This document shows, in pieces, positions 16,245 through 25,336 of a stretch of DNA of 64,000 nucleotides (positions are counted from its first letter, which is position 1; each line of letters opens with the position of its first letter). The translations under genes were made by a program, and so were the position numbers. Source of the stretch: JAXGXJ01 sp050943595 (GTDB lineage: Bacteria > Actinomycetota > Thermoleophilia > RBG-16-64-13); NCBI GenBank assembly GCA_050943595.1, contig JBMNPM010000001.1:62001-126000 (forward strand), in the 5' to 3' direction. Below the pieces are notes generated by a model. That model did not search any database, was not told where the DNA came from, and saw nothing but the letters and a program-made list of their open reading frames with translations.

Positions 16245-16696
16245 AGGTCCGAGACATAATGCACGCAGACGTCATCACTGTGGGGCCGGATGCGACCATC
16301 CGTGAGCTGGCTACCATACTAGCCGAGCATAAGATCGGGGGAGTGCCCGTTGTGGATGAAGTCGGCACGGTGCTTGGCGTGGTGAGTGAATCCGATGTGA
16401 TCCTGCAGGATGCCGAGTTCCACTTCCCCTACTACATCCAGTTCTTGGAAAGCGTTATATATCTGCAGAGTCTTGCCAGATTCGAGGAGCGGTTTCGTAA
16501 GACCTTTGGCACCAGGGTCGCCGAAATCATGAGTGCAGACCCGGTGGGCATCTCTTCGGATGCCTCCGTGCACGACGCTGCGACACTCATGGCCGATCAT
16601 GGAGTGAACCGCCTGCCCGTCATCGACGAGAGGTGTCTCGTGGGCATAGTGACGCGGGGGGATATCGTGCGGGCGATAGCCGAAAGCAGAGCGTAG
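16232..16696 (+). CDS. Tandem CBS-domain protein
   Basis: 154 residues from GTG 16232, chosen because AAGGGG lies just upstream and the protein then begins directly at the first CBS domain (ELKVRDIMHADVITVGPDA). The second CBS domain is residues ~98-152 (VAEIMSADPVGISSDASVHD through GIVTRGDIVRAIA). The ~35-residue linker has a hydrophobic, aromatic stretch (FHFPYYIQFLESVIY). CBS pairs bind adenine nucleotides and usually regulate a partner. The start overlaps the AcpS-Nnr end by 13 bases, so it is co-translated. The partner is unknown. Confidence 0.85.
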   Translation: MDELKVRDIMHADVITVGPDATIRELATILAEHKIGGVPVVDEVGTVLGVVSESDVILQDAEFHFPYYIQFLESVIYLQSLARFEERFRKTFGTRVAEIMSADPVGISSDASVHDAATLMADHGVNRLPVIDERCLVGIVTRGDIVRAIAESRA

Positions 16697-16776
16697 GTGT
16701 GGCGGTGTTATGCCGTTGTTCAACAACTTGATAGAGCCTGTTGCGGCACAGCCGTACCGGCGGATGGTGGAGGATT

Positions 16777-17154
16777 ATGTCAAAGAAGGAAACACGCAGG
16801 GCGGCCCGTCAAGCCTTTCCAGGCGGAGGAGCGCCGGTCGCCCGCAGGCGAGACACCATCCGGGGGGAGAGGCCTGCCCCGGTAGCCAAGAAGACCAACC
16901 GGAGAACCAACCTGAAGACTGGCCGGCCGGCCCTCAGGCCTCCGACGCTCAAGCGGGCGGTCATCCAGGGCGCGATTCTGGCGGTGCTGTATTTCATCCT
17001 CATCCGCTTCCTATGGAGAGAACCCGGAACGACCACGGCGACCTACGTCGTTGTCCCCCTGGTAGGCTTCTTCATCTTCACGGGGGTGACGTACGCGATC
17101 GATAAATTCACCTATCAGAGGCGGTTGCGTAAGTTGAAGGGATCGGCAAAGTAA
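16777..17154 (+). CDS. Small basic membrane protein with two transmembrane segments
   Basis: 125 residues from the ATG after GGTGGAGG. The first ~60 residues are strongly basic and disordered (KKETRRAARQ, RRTNLKTGRP). Two hydrophobic helices follow (AVIQGAILAVLYFILIRFL and YVVVPLVGFFIFTGVTYAI), then a basic tail ending KLKGSAK. It lies between the CBS protein and the CCA-adding-type enzyme and looks like part of that run of genes. I do not recognise the family. Confidence 0.65.
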   Translation: MSKKETRRAARQAFPGGGAPVARRRDTIRGERPAPVAKKTNRRTNLKTGRPALRPPTLKRAVIQGAILAVLYFILIRFLWREPGTTTATYVVVPLVGFFIFTGVTYAIDKFTYQRRLRKLKGSAK

Positions 17155-17174
17155 CCATTCAAAGACGGTCCCGC

Positions 17175-18518
17175 GTGATTGAGCAGGTGGTTGCGGAGAC
17201 GTTGCGCCGCCATCACACCCAGGGCTGGTTGGTGGGCGGGACGGTGCGTGACCGGCAGGTGGGGCGCTTTTCCCCCGACCTTGATATCGTCGTGGACGAT
17301 GACCCCAGGCTCGTGGCCGAGGAGATCGCCGCGAGCCTGGGATCGCCCTGGTTCGCACTCTCTACCCGGCACGGTGCTTTTCGAGTCATGGCGGCGCAAG
17401 GGCATGTTGATGTGGCGGCACTGCAGGGCTCCGGCATTGAGGAAGATCTCGGTCGACGTGACTTCACCGTCAACGCTATGGCCGTGCCACTGCCGGGAGG
17501 AGGACTGCTCGACCCCTTCGGGGGGTCGATGCACCTGCGCCAACGCCGTTTGGTGGCGGTGTCCGATCGCATCTTCAGAGATGATCCCCTCCGGCTCATG
17601 CGTGCGGCTCGGTTTTGTCATGTTCTAGGAATGCATCTCGAGCCGGCTCTCGAAGGACTGTTGCGCAGGGAGGCCGGCCTCGTCAGGCAGGCGGCCGGGG
17701 AACGCATTACTACGGAGATGGTCCTCACCCTAGCCGAAGGGCGGTCGGCTGCTGCCGCCCGTCTATGGAGCGACCTGGGCCTGCTCGCGGCCGTGCTGCC
17801 CGAGGCCCGGCCGGTAGGTGATTTCGCGGCTCTAGCGAGACTTGACGGTTTTCTTGCCCTCCCGCGACTCGTACTCGCTCCAGATACGGTGGGGACATTG
17901 GTGGAGAGGTTGAACCGGCCCGTGGACGGCGTCTTCACCCGCCGTGTGGCACTGCGGCTCGTCGGGCTGCTCGGCCGGTTGACGCACCAGGAGGTGACCG
18001 CCGTCGGTAGGCGGCTCAAGTTGTCGGGGCCGGTGATGTCGCTGTTAAAGACGGCTGCAGTCTGCTTGGTCCCCGATATCTGCAGCATGGATGGACTGTG
18101 CGCTGCTGCTCGACCGGGCCGCCCCCTCATATCTTTTCTTTGGGCTGCCGAACCTTGGGAGCCGGAGATTCTGTTGTTGGCCGCAGCCATCGTCTCCACC
18201 GGGCCCGCTCGCCTGGAGGACCATCGCAGTGATCTGTGCATCGTCCCTGCACCCGTCCGCATACTTTTTACTGCATGGGCCGAGCGAGAGGTTCACGGTG
18301 TGTCGCCGGCGCCTCTGGACGGCAACGATCTCATGGCGCTCTTGGGACTCGCGCCCGGCCCTGTCCTGGGGCGCACGTTGCGCGAGGTGCGTCTGGCTTG
18401 GGAGGCCGGTGAGGCGTCCACGAGGGAGGAATTGGTGCAGTCGGCGCGGACGGCATTGCAGGATAATCACGGAATAGCGGCCCGACCGCTCACGGCCGGG
18501 ACGGGTGATGTCGGGTGA
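17175..18518 (+). CDS. CCA tRNA nucleotidyltransferase/poly(A) polymerase family protein
   Basis: 447 residues. The nucleotidyltransferase head (residues 1-140) has WLVGGTVRD and PDLDIVV with the two catalytic aspartates, then RRDFTVNAMA and LLDPFGG. The RNA- and nucleotide-recognition segment (DDPLRLMRAARF) follows, and then a helical body. The family repairs or adds the 3' CCA of tRNA, or adds poly(A). The C-terminal part is divergent and lacks an obvious HD motif. It starts at GTG 17175. The position next to rpmE/thyX gives no further clue. Substrate choice (CCA or A only) cannot be read from sequence alone. Confidence 0.85.
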   Translation: MIEQVVAETLRRHHTQGWLVGGTVRDRQVGRFSPDLDIVVDDDPRLVAEEIAASLGSPWFALSTRHGAFRVMAAQGHVDVAALQGSGIEEDLGRRDFTVNAMAVPLPGGGLLDPFGGSMHLRQRRLVAVSDRIFRDDPLRLMRAARFCHVLGMHLEPALEGLLRREAGLVRQAAGERITTEMVLTLAEGRSAAAARLWSDLGLLAAVLPEARPVGDFAALARLDGFLALPRLVLAPDTVGTLVERLNRPVDGVFTRRVALRLVGLLGRLTHQEVTAVGRRLKLSGPVMSLLKTAAVCLVPDICSMDGLCAAARPGRPLISFLWAAEPWEPEILLLAAAIVSTGPARLEDHRSDLCIVPAPVRILFTAWAEREVHGVSPAPLDGNDLMALLGLAPGPVLGRTLREVRLAWEAGEASTREELVQSARTALQDNHGIAARPLTAGTGDVG

Positions 18519-18599
18519 CGGTGGTTTCACAAGGGCTGTGGTAGTATACCCTGTTATTTTAGCTGGTATTATTGTGCGTCGCGGGTCATTGGAGGCACC

Positions 18600-18812
18600 T
18601 TGAAGGAAGGCATACATCCTGAATATGTAGAAAGCAGAGTCGTCTGCTCGTGCGGCGAGACGTTCATGACGCGCTCGACTCTGCCTGAGATCAAAATAGA
18701 GGTGTGCTCAGCCTGCCATCCGTTCTACACTGGAAGGCAGAAGTTGGTCGACACTGCCGGCCGGGTGGAGAGGTTCAACAAGAAATACCGCCGCGGCGAG
18801 AAGACCGCGTAG
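18600..18812 (+). CDS. rpmE: 50S ribosomal protein L31, zinc-binding type
   Basis: 70 residues. KEGIHPEYV at the N-terminus, the zinc ligands CSCGETF and CSACHPFYTG, and a C-terminal RVERFNKKY are typical of L31. The TTG start follows GGAGGCACC. In Actinomycetota rpmE precedes prfA; here thyX and a DUF1385 gene lie between. All four cysteines are present, so this is the zinc-replete form. Confidence 0.96.
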   Translation: MKEGIHPEYVESRVVCSCGETFMTRSTLPEIKIEVCSACHPFYTGRQKLVDTAGRVERFNKKYRRGEKTA

Positions 18813-18825
18813 CCTGGGGGTCGGC

Positions 18826-19578
18826 GTGCCTGCCGATCTCAAGGTGACTCTCCTGCACTATACGCCGTCGCCCGAGCGGGCGGTGGCTGCAGCAGGGCGT
18901 CTTTGCTACGCACCGGTGAGTGCCGCCGAACTCCAGAGCGGTATGGGGGATGACGAGGTGCATCGTCTGGTGGCACGGTTAATCAGCTCCGGCCACTTGA
19001 GTGCGCTGGAGCATGCCGGCTTTTCGTTTGCCGTTGACGGCATCTCTCGGGCGTGTTCGCATCAACTGGTGCGGCACCGGCTGGCTTCATATAGTCAGCA
19101 ATCACAGCGTTACGTGCACTTTGGTTCCGATACGGAGTTTGTTGTGCCGCCTCGTATACTGGCCTCGGCCGAAGCTCGGGACGTCTTCTACAAGGCCATG
19201 GAGCAGGCTCGGGAGGCCTATGAACGTCTGATCGAACTCGGCATGGCTGAGGGCCGTGCACGGGAATCCGCATTGGAAGATGCACGCTTTGTGCTCCCCA
19301 ATGCTGCCGAGACGAAGATCGTAGTGACTATGAATGCACGGGAGCTGCGACATTTCTTCTCCGTCCGTTGTTGTCGACGTGCCCAGTGGGAGATCAACCG
19401 GTTGGCTTGGGTGATGCGCCACCTGGTCCTTGCTGTAGCACCTGCTTTGTTTGCAGGTACCGGTCCCGGCTGCATGGCGACGGGTTGCCCCGAAGGCAGC
19501 ATGTCGTGCGGCGAACCCTATAGCGAAGCGGAGATTGTGGCGCTCTGTTTGGCCACTTCGGAGGGGCGCTCGGTATGA
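18826..19578 (+). CDS. thyX: Flavin-dependent thymidylate synthase
   Basis: 250 residues. The ThyX signature region is RHRLASYSQQSQRY, followed by VVPP and, further on, ARFVLPNAAETKIVVTMNARELRHFFSVR (seen as LPNAAETK and MNARELRHFF). It converts dUMP to dTMP using FAD and methylene-tetrahydrofolate, independently of ThyA. It starts at GTG 18826. The stop overlaps the next ATG (ATGA). The dCMP deaminase at 25336 may feed it dUMP. Confidence 0.95.
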   Translation: MPADLKVTLLHYTPSPERAVAAAGRLCYAPVSAAELQSGMGDDEVHRLVARLISSGHLSALEHAGFSFAVDGISRACSHQLVRHRLASYSQQSQRYVHFGSDTEFVVPPRILASAEARDVFYKAMEQAREAYERLIELGMAEGRARESALEDARFVLPNAAETKIVVTMNARELRHFFSVRCCRRAQWEINRLAWVMRHLVLAVAPALFAGTGPGCMATGCPEGSMSCGEPYSEAEIVALCLATSEGRSV

Positions 19579-20633
19579 GTGTGGCCGGCGCAGCCCAGAA
19601 CAAGGATCGCGACGTTGCCGTTTCTGCCGGCAGCCACAGCTACGGGGGGCAGGCGGTTATAGAGGGTGTCGTTATGCGCGGGCGTAGCTCCTGGGGGATG
19701 GCTGTACGACGGCCGTCTGGGGGTATTGCCCGGGTTGCGTATGCTCTTGAACCTCCCGGCTCGAGTCACAAGCTGCTGAGGCTGCCTGTGGTGCGTGGCG
19801 TGGTTGCCCTCTATGACTCCCTGAGTCTAGGCATCAGAGCGCTGGGTATCTCGGCCAACATCGGGCTTGAGGATCCCGACGCGGAAGATCCGGCTGCTGA
19901 AGCTGCCCGTGATCCGGCTGGGGGTACTCAGGTCGCCGGTGGTGTGACGCCAGCCGCAGCGGCCGGCGCAGGTGAAGATAGGCCGTTCGGTTGGAAAGAG
20001 ATGGCCGGTACTATGGCAGTGGCGTTGATTTTGGCGGTGGGGCTCTTTGTGGTCATCCCTCTGGTCGTGGTCAAGACGTTCGAGGACACCTTCGCCAATC
20101 CCTTCGTCTTCAACGTGGTGGAAGGGATCATCCGGATAGTCATCTTCCTGCTTTACATCCTGGGGATCTCGTTCATCCCCGATCTGCGCCGGATTTTCAT
20201 GTACCATGGAGCCGAGCACAAGGTGATTCATGCGTATGAGGTCTGCGGACGGCCTGATGTCGACGAAGCGTCGCGGCAATCGACGTTGCATCCTCGGTGC
20301 GGCACAGGCTTTCTTCTCCTCGTGATGGTCATTGCAGTGTTTCTGTTCGCTATCGTGGGCAAGCCCTCGCTCCCCCTGCTGGTGCTATCGCGGATTATCG
20401 GCATTCCCATTATCGTTGGCATATCGTACGAGATTGGGATCAAGGGGTTGGGTAAACATCCCGACTGGCTCGTGTCGCGGTTTCTGCTGTGGCCGGGGCT
20501 TCAACTGCAGCGTCTCACCACTCGTGAGCCTACGCCCGACCAGTTGGAGGTGGCGGCTGCGGCCCTTGAGGAGGCCATGGCCATGGACAGGACTGCAGCG
20601 CAGACAGTCGCGCCCATGCCGGCTCCAGCCTGA
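19575..20633 (+). CDS. DUF1385 family membrane protein
   Basis: 352 residues. The family start YGGQAVIEGVVMRG is clear (residues ~18-31), followed by VALYDSLSLGIRALG, three to four hydrophobic segments, and the conserved HGAEHKVIHAYE plus LHPRCGTGFLLLVM. The family is predicted to bind metal in or at the membrane. Its molecular role is unsettled, but it is commonly found beside prfA and rpmE. An inserted acidic, alanine-rich stretch (residues ~95-130) separates the N-terminal part from the first membrane helix. It is coupled to thyX. Confidence 0.88.
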   Translation: MSVAGAAQNKDRDVAVSAGSHSYGGQAVIEGVVMRGRSSWGMAVRRPSGGIARVAYALEPPGSSHKLLRLPVVRGVVALYDSLSLGIRALGISANIGLEDPDAEDPAAEAARDPAGGTQVAGGVTPAAAAGAGEDRPFGWKEMAGTMAVALILAVGLFVVIPLVVVKTFEDTFANPFVFNVVEGIIRIVIFLLYILGISFIPDLRRIFMYHGAEHKVIHAYEVCGRPDVDEASRQSTLHPRCGTGFLLLVMVIAVFLFAIVGKPSLPLLVLSRIIGIPIIVGISYEIGIKGLGKHPDWLVSRFLLWPGLQLQRLTTREPTPDQLEVAAAALEEAMAMDRTAAQTVAPMPAPA

Positions 20634-20687
20634 GGCGCTGAACCTCTCATCTATCTCTCATCTATCTCTCATCTGGGACGTAGCTAT

Positions 20688-21764
20688 ATGATTGATCGAC
20701 TTGTCGCTGAAATCGAAGAGAAGTATGCCGCCCTCATGGAAGAGCTGGCCGACCCTGAAGTCCTGTGTGACCAGGCTCACTATGCCGAGGTCTCCAAGGC
20801 TCATTCCGACCTCGACCCCGCATACCGCCTGGCGGTAGCCTACAGGGAGGCGAGGACCTCTCTCGAAGAGGCGGAGATGATGCTCGGAGATGGGGAGCTC
20901 GACTCCGAAATGAAGGAATTCCTTACCGAGGAAAAGGAATCCGCCCGTGCCAACATGGAGGCGTTGGAGCAGGAATTGCGCGTGGCTGTCCTGGAGAAAG
21001 ACCCACGCGACGACAAGAACGCCATTGTGGAGGTACGTGCGGGAACCGGCGGTGACGAGGCGGCCCTCTTCGCCGCTGAGATACAGCGCATGATCATGCG
21101 CTACGCAGAGCGGTCGCGTTTCAAGACCGAAATTCTTTCCACTACCGAGGCCACACTCGGGGGTATCAAGGAGATCATCTTCGGGATCAAAGGGCGGGGG
21201 GCCTACGGGGTCCTCAAATACGAGTCGGGAGTGCATCGGGTGCAGAGGGTGCCGGTGACCGAATCGACCGGGCGTATCCACACCTCGACGGCCACTGTCG
21301 CTGTGCTCCCTGAGGCGGAGGACGTCGAAATCCACATCGATCCCAACGATGTGCGGGTGGATGTCTATCGTTCCACGGGGCCGGGAGGCCAGTCGGTTAA
21401 TACCACCGACTCGGCCGTCAGACTCACGCACATCCCTTCGGGATTGGTGGTTTCTTGTCAAGACGAAAAATCACAGCTTCAGAATAAGGAACGGGCCTTC
21501 CGTATTCTGCGGGCTCGGCTGTACGACATCGCTCAAGCGGAGCAGGAGGCTGAGTTGGCGGCGCAGCGGCGCAGCCAGGTGGGGACTGGTGATCGGTCAC
21601 AGAAGATCCGGACTTACAACTTTCCTCAAGGCAGAGTGACCGACCACCGCATCTGTCTCACCTCCCATCGTTTGGAGGCGGTCCTTCAGGGCGAACTGGA
21701 GGAGTTCACCGAGGCTCTGCAGGCCAACGAGCGGGCAGAACAACTGGCCGCCGCCGCGTTCTGA
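20688..21764 (+). CDS. prfA: Peptide chain release factor 1
   Basis: 358 residues. The GGQ loop that triggers peptide release is intact (STGPGGQSVNTTDSAVRLTH). The N-terminal coiled-coil domain and the RF1 core (VRAGTGGDEAALFAAEI) are present. It reads UAA and UAG. The ATG at 20688 follows a short spacer with a triple CATCTATCTCT direct repeat (20647-20672). No strong ribosome site is evident. prmC follows after 17 bases, as expected for its methylating partner. Confidence 0.97.
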   Translation: MIDRLVAEIEEKYAALMEELADPEVLCDQAHYAEVSKAHSDLDPAYRLAVAYREARTSLEEAEMMLGDGELDSEMKEFLTEEKESARANMEALEQELRVAVLEKDPRDDKNAIVEVRAGTGGDEAALFAAEIQRMIMRYAERSRFKTEILSTTEATLGGIKEIIFGIKGRGAYGVLKYESGVHRVQRVPVTESTGRIHTSTATVAVLPEAEDVEIHIDPNDVRVDVYRSTGPGGQSVNTTDSAVRLTHIPSGLVVSCQDEKSQLQNKERAFRILRARLYDIAQAEQEAELAAQRRSQVGTGDRSQKIRTYNFPQGRVTDHRICLTSHRLEAVLQGELEEFTEALQANERAEQLAAAAF

Positions 21765-21781
21765 TCGCCCGACGGCGGAGG

Positions 21782-23368
21782 ATGGATTCCTGGACCATCG
21801 GGTCGCTGCTGCAGACGGCGACGAGATATCTGCACGAGAAGGGATCGACCTCCTCCCGGCTTGATGCCGAGATCCTCCTGGCGGAAGCTCTGGGAGTGGA
21901 ACGTATCGAACTCTATACGCAGTATGATCGCCCCCTTTTGTCCTCTGAGGTGGATCGCTATCGTGTCCTGGTGGCCCGTCGCGCCCGGCGTGAGCCTGTG
22001 GCCTATATTCTCGGCCGCTCTTATTTCCGACACCTCACCCTAGAGGTGACTCCCGCGGTCCTCATCCCCAGGCCGGAGACCGAGGAACTGGTCGATCTGG
22101 CCTTGGAGACGCTACGGCGGCGCCCCATCTGGGAAGCGGTGGAACAAGAAGAGGCAGTCGGTCCGGTCGGACCGGACACAGGTGTGAGCGGCGCCGCTCC
22201 GGCCTTCATCGCCGACGTCGGTACGGGGAGCGGTGCTATCGCCCTCAGCCTGGCTCAGGAGAGCGGTCAAAGGATACTGGCTACCGATCTCAGCTCGGAC
22301 GCACTCACCGTTGCGGTGCACAACAGAACGGCTCTGGGGTTTGATGACCTGGTGGAACTCCGCCACGCGGATCTGTTGAGTGGCGTCGCGGATACCAGTC
22401 TGCGCCTAGTGGTGAGTAATCCACCCTACGTGTCCTCCGCTGAGATGATGTCGCTGGTGCCCGACGTGAGGCTCTTTGAGCCTCACGAGGCGCTTGATGC
22501 CGGTCCGGAGGGTCTCGATGTGCTGCGCCGGCTGTTGGTGGATGCGGCTCGAGTCCTCATGCCTGGAGGCGGCCTCATCGTCGAAGTGGGGCACACGCAG
22601 GCGCGAGCCGTGTCCGACTTGGCCGTAGCGGCCGGTTTCACTGCCGTCACCGTTCACAAGGATCTATCGGGGAAGGAACGGATGGTGTCTGGTACTCTGC
22701 CGGGGGCGCCCGTCCGGGACGCATCGGCTGTGAGGGGTGCCGTGCTGGATGCGTTGACCGGGGCGCTTAGGGCCGGTGCCATCGTTGGTCTTCCCACCGA
22801 CACGGTCTACGGTCTTGCCGCTCAGTGGGACTGTAGGGCCGGAGTCCGCCGCTTGTTCACCGCCAAAGGGCGTGATGACACCCGGCCGGTGGCCGTGGTG
22901 TTCTCGTCGACGTGGGCGGTCAAGGAGGCTCTGCCCGATCTAGATAACCGGGCAGAGATAGTGCTCGAGGCGCTTCTGCCGGGCCCCTTCACCTTCGTGG
23001 TCTCTACTGCGGTCGCACGCCCGGATCTGGTGGGGACGGCCGATTCGTTAGGGGTGCGCGTGCCGGATCACCCGGCCTTGCTGGGTATCCTCGCCCGTCT
23101 GGGCACGGGGCTGGCTATGACGAGCGCCAATCCGGCCGGGGAGGAGGCGCCTACGTCACTGGCGGAGGTGGATGAGGCCCTGCTTGCACACTGCTCTCTG
23201 GCTTTGACGGCCTCGGGCTTCGGGTGTACTGAAGAGGTCCTCGGCCGGCCCTCCACAGTGGTCGATCTCCGGCCCCTCTCTCAGGGTGGCTCGCCGGTCG
23301 TCCTCCGCGAAGGAGCGGTGGAGGCCGGTGAAGTCGTGCGGAGGATCAAGGCTCTACAAGGCTGCTGA
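21782..23368 (+). CDS. Fusion of release-factor methyltransferase PrmC and threonylcarbamoyl-AMP synthase (TsaC/Sua5)
   Basis: 528 residues. Residues 1-295 are PrmC: helical N-domain, IPRPETEELVDLAL, ADVGTGSGAIALSLA and the catalytic SNPPYVS, which methylates the GGQ glutamine of RF1/RF2. Residues ~320-525 are a TsaC/YrdC domain (GAIVGLPTDTVYGLAA, LFTAKGRDDTRPVAVVF, LPGPFTFVV, MTSANPAGEEA), which makes threonylcarbamoyl-AMP for the tRNA t6A modification. In many Actinomycetota these are adjacent separate genes. The linker is about 25 residues. The ATG follows GGCGGAGG. Confidence 0.93.
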   Translation: MDSWTIGSLLQTATRYLHEKGSTSSRLDAEILLAEALGVERIELYTQYDRPLLSSEVDRYRVLVARRARREPVAYILGRSYFRHLTLEVTPAVLIPRPETEELVDLALETLRRRPIWEAVEQEEAVGPVGPDTGVSGAAPAFIADVGTGSGAIALSLAQESGQRILATDLSSDALTVAVHNRTALGFDDLVELRHADLLSGVADTSLRLVVSNPPYVSSAEMMSLVPDVRLFEPHEALDAGPEGLDVLRRLLVDAARVLMPGGGLIVEVGHTQARAVSDLAVAAGFTAVTVHKDLSGKERMVSGTLPGAPVRDASAVRGAVLDALTGALRAGAIVGLPTDTVYGLAAQWDCRAGVRRLFTAKGRDDTRPVAVVFSSTWAVKEALPDLDNRAEIVLEALLPGPFTFVVSTAVARPDLVGTADSLGVRVPDHPALLGILARLGTGLAMTSANPAGEEAPTSLAEVDEALLAHCSLALTASGFGCTEEVLGRPSTVVDLRPLSQGGSPVVLREGAVEAGEVVRRIKALQGC

Positions 23369-23426
23369 ACTATGATACTTCGCCGCCGGAACGCGGGTCA
23401 GCACGCACGAGAGAGGGATAGAGGGA

Positions 23427-23451
23427 GCGCGAATAGCAGCGCTATTCGCGC
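23427..23451 (+). terminator. Perfect 10-bp hairpin between prmC-tsaC and rpiB
   Basis: Arms GCGCGAATAG and CTATTCGCGC with loop CAGCG lie 58 bases after the fusion-gene stop. No T-tract follows. It could be a terminator or an operator. The rest of the 235-base gap shows no gene I can support. Confidence 0.5.
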
Positions 23452-23603
23452 GACCGATGACGTACTATCGTTCTGCTCAGTGTGTTCCGGCGGCCGGGGC
23501 TTCGTGTTTCAGCAGTCGCCTAGGGTTCCAGCCGGGCAACGGGGTCGGAAGTTGCCGCACCCCTATCTGATATTCTTGTCCCCGTTTGTGAGGAGACTGA
23601 AGT

Positions 23604-24056
23604 ATGCGCTATGGATTTGGGTGCGATCACGCAGGATTCGCACTGAAAGAGCCTTTGCTCACTGAGTTGATCGCCCAAGGCCACGAGGTGGTCGACATGG
23701 GTACGTACGGTCCTGAGCGGGTCGACTTTCCAGTCTATGCCGGGAGGGTCGCTCAGGCGGTGTGCGACGGTACGGTCGACATGGGCGTTCTTGTCTGCGG
23801 TACCGGCTTGGGCATGGCTCTGGCGGCCGGCCGGTACCCGGGAGTCCGGGCCGTGTCTTTGAGCGAGTCTTTCTCTGCTCGTATGGCTCGGCGGCATAAT
23901 GATGCAAACATCCTCTGCCTCGGTGCCCGTGTCTTGGGCAGCGGCGGAGCGATCGAAGTGTTACGGGCGTGGCTGTCTGAGGAATTCGAAGGCGGAAAGT
24001 ACGCGGAGCGGCTTGAGATGATGCGAGGCGGATACAAGGGAGGACAACGAACGTGA
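23604..24056 (+). CDS. rpiB: Ribose-5-phosphate isomerase B
   Basis: 150 residues, the RpiB/LacAB fold: FGCDHAGFALKE at the start, DFPVYAGRVAQAV, the active-site CGTGLGMALAAGR, and RRHNDANILCLGARV. It interconverts ribose-5-phosphate and ribulose-5-phosphate. The stop and the glyA GTG overlap (GTGA), forming a tight rpiB-glyA-dCMP deaminase unit. It starts at ATG 23604, after GAGGAGACTGAAGT. Confidence 0.95.
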   Translation: MRYGFGCDHAGFALKEPLLTELIAQGHEVVDMGTYGPERVDFPVYAGRVAQAVCDGTVDMGVLVCGTGLGMALAAGRYPGVRAVSLSESFSARMARRHNDANILCLGARVLGSGGAIEVLRAWLSEEFEGGKYAERLEMMRGGYKGGQRT

Positions 24057-25336
24057 CCACTGAATCAGGCGCGGCCGGCTATGCCGATTTACCATTGGAG
24101 CAGGCCGATCCGGTCCTCAGCGGATTGATCAAGAGGGAGCTTCTTCGCCAGCAACACGGCATCGAGCTCATCGCCTCAGAGAACTTCACCCCCCTGTCCG
24201 TTCTTCAGGCCGTGGGGACGGTCCTCACCAATAAGTATGCTGAGGGCTATCCCGGCCGGCGCTACTACGGGGGATGTGAAGTCGTCGACGAGATCGAGAG
24301 TCTGGCCGTGGAGAGAGCCTGCGCTCTCTACGGGGCCGAATATGCCAACGTTCAACCCCACTCGGGATCCACTGCCAATCAGGCTGTCTACTGGACTTCC
24401 CTAAAGTCCGGTGATCCGGTGTTGGCCATGTCATTGGCGCACGGTGGTCATCTGACACATGGACATGCGGTCAACTTCTCAGGTATGAGCTATACCTTCC
24501 ACCACTACGGCGTCCAACCTGAAACAGGCCTCATAGACATGGGAGAGGTGGCCGCTCAGGCACGCGCGCATCGTCCGAAAATGATTGTCGCCGGCGCCAG
24601 CGCCTATCCGCGCACGCTTGACTTCGCTGCGTTCCGCGTTATTGCCGACGAAGTGGGGGCTGAGCTTCTGGTCGACATGGCGCACATTGCCGGGCTGATC
24701 GCAGCCGGCGCCCACCCGTCGCCGTTCCCGCACGCCCAGTGGGTTACCACTACCACCCACAAGACGCTGGCCGGTCCGCGGGGAGGAACCTGTTTCTGCC
24801 GTGCGGCAGATGGACCTCGTTTGGACAAGGCCGTGTTCCCGGGATTGCAGGGTGGCCCCCTGGAGCACGTCATCGCCGGGAAGGCCGTGTGCTTTCTCTT
24901 GGCCGGTACCGACGAGTTCCGTGAGCGTCAGCATCGAACTGTGTTGAACGCACAGACTCTGGCTGGGGTTCTCTTGGAGGGAGGGTTGAAACTGGTCTCG
25001 GGAGGTACGGACAATCACCTCATGCTGGTCGATTTCCGGGGCACCGAAATGACCGGCAAGCGCGCCCAAGAACTGCTCGGTCGTATCGGCATCACGGCTA
25101 ATAAGAACAGTGTGCCCGGTGACGAGCGGCCTCCGGCGATCACCTCCGGTCTGCGTTTGGGCACGCCCGCTATGACTACACGGGGCTTCGGTCCTGCTGA
25201 GATGACCGAGGTCGGGCGACTGATACTCGAGGTGCTCAGTGGTGGGGATCCTACGGACGCTGAGCTTGCACGTCTGCGGAAACGTAGCCGGGAGCTGACC
25301 GCCGGCTTCCCCCTTTATGAGTCGCTGAACCGTTGA
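24053..25336 (+). CDS. glyA: Serine hydroxymethyltransferase
   Basis: 427 residues. ELIASENF and YPGRRYYGG near the N-terminus, the PLP lysine in TTTHKTLAGPRGG, and SGLRLGTPAMTTRGF are all conserved. It converts serine and tetrahydrofolate to glycine and methylene-tetrahydrofolate, the one-carbon donor for ThyX. It starts at GTG 24053 overlapping the rpiB stop. The stop overlaps the next ATG (TGATG). Confidence 0.97.
   Translation: MTTESGAAGYADLPLEQADPVLSGLIKRELLRQQHGIELIASENFTPLSVLQAVGTVLTNKYAEGYPGRRYYGGCEVVDEIESLAVERACALYGAEYANVQPHSGSTANQAVYWTSLKSGDPVLAMSLAHGGHLTHGHAVNFSGMSYTFHHYGVQPETGLIDMGEVAAQARAHRPKMIVAGASAYPRTLDFAAFRVIADEVGAELLVDMAHIAGLIAAGAHPSPFPHAQWVTTTTHKTLAGPRGGTCFCRAADGPRLDKAVFPGLQGGPLEHVIAGKAVCFLLAGTDEFRERQHRTVLNAQTLAGVLLEGGLKLVSGGTDNHLMLVDFRGTEMTGKRAQELLGRIGITANKNSVPGDERPPAITSGLRLGTPAMTTRGFGPAEMTEVGRLILEVLSGGDPTDAELARLRKRSRELTAGFPLYESLNR

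Noticed and set aside
20647..20672. Triple CATCTATCTCT-type direct repeat before prfA
   Set aside because: Only about 26 bases of simple repeat in a short gap; no CRISPR-like spacing or structure.
23372..23665. 97-codon frame between prmC-tsaC and rpiB
   Set aside because: It overlaps the rpiB start by over 60 bases, is Arg-rich without recognisable motif, and contains the 23427 hairpin. A low-molecular-weight tyrosine phosphatase relic was considered from the FCSVCSGG segment but the match was too weak.
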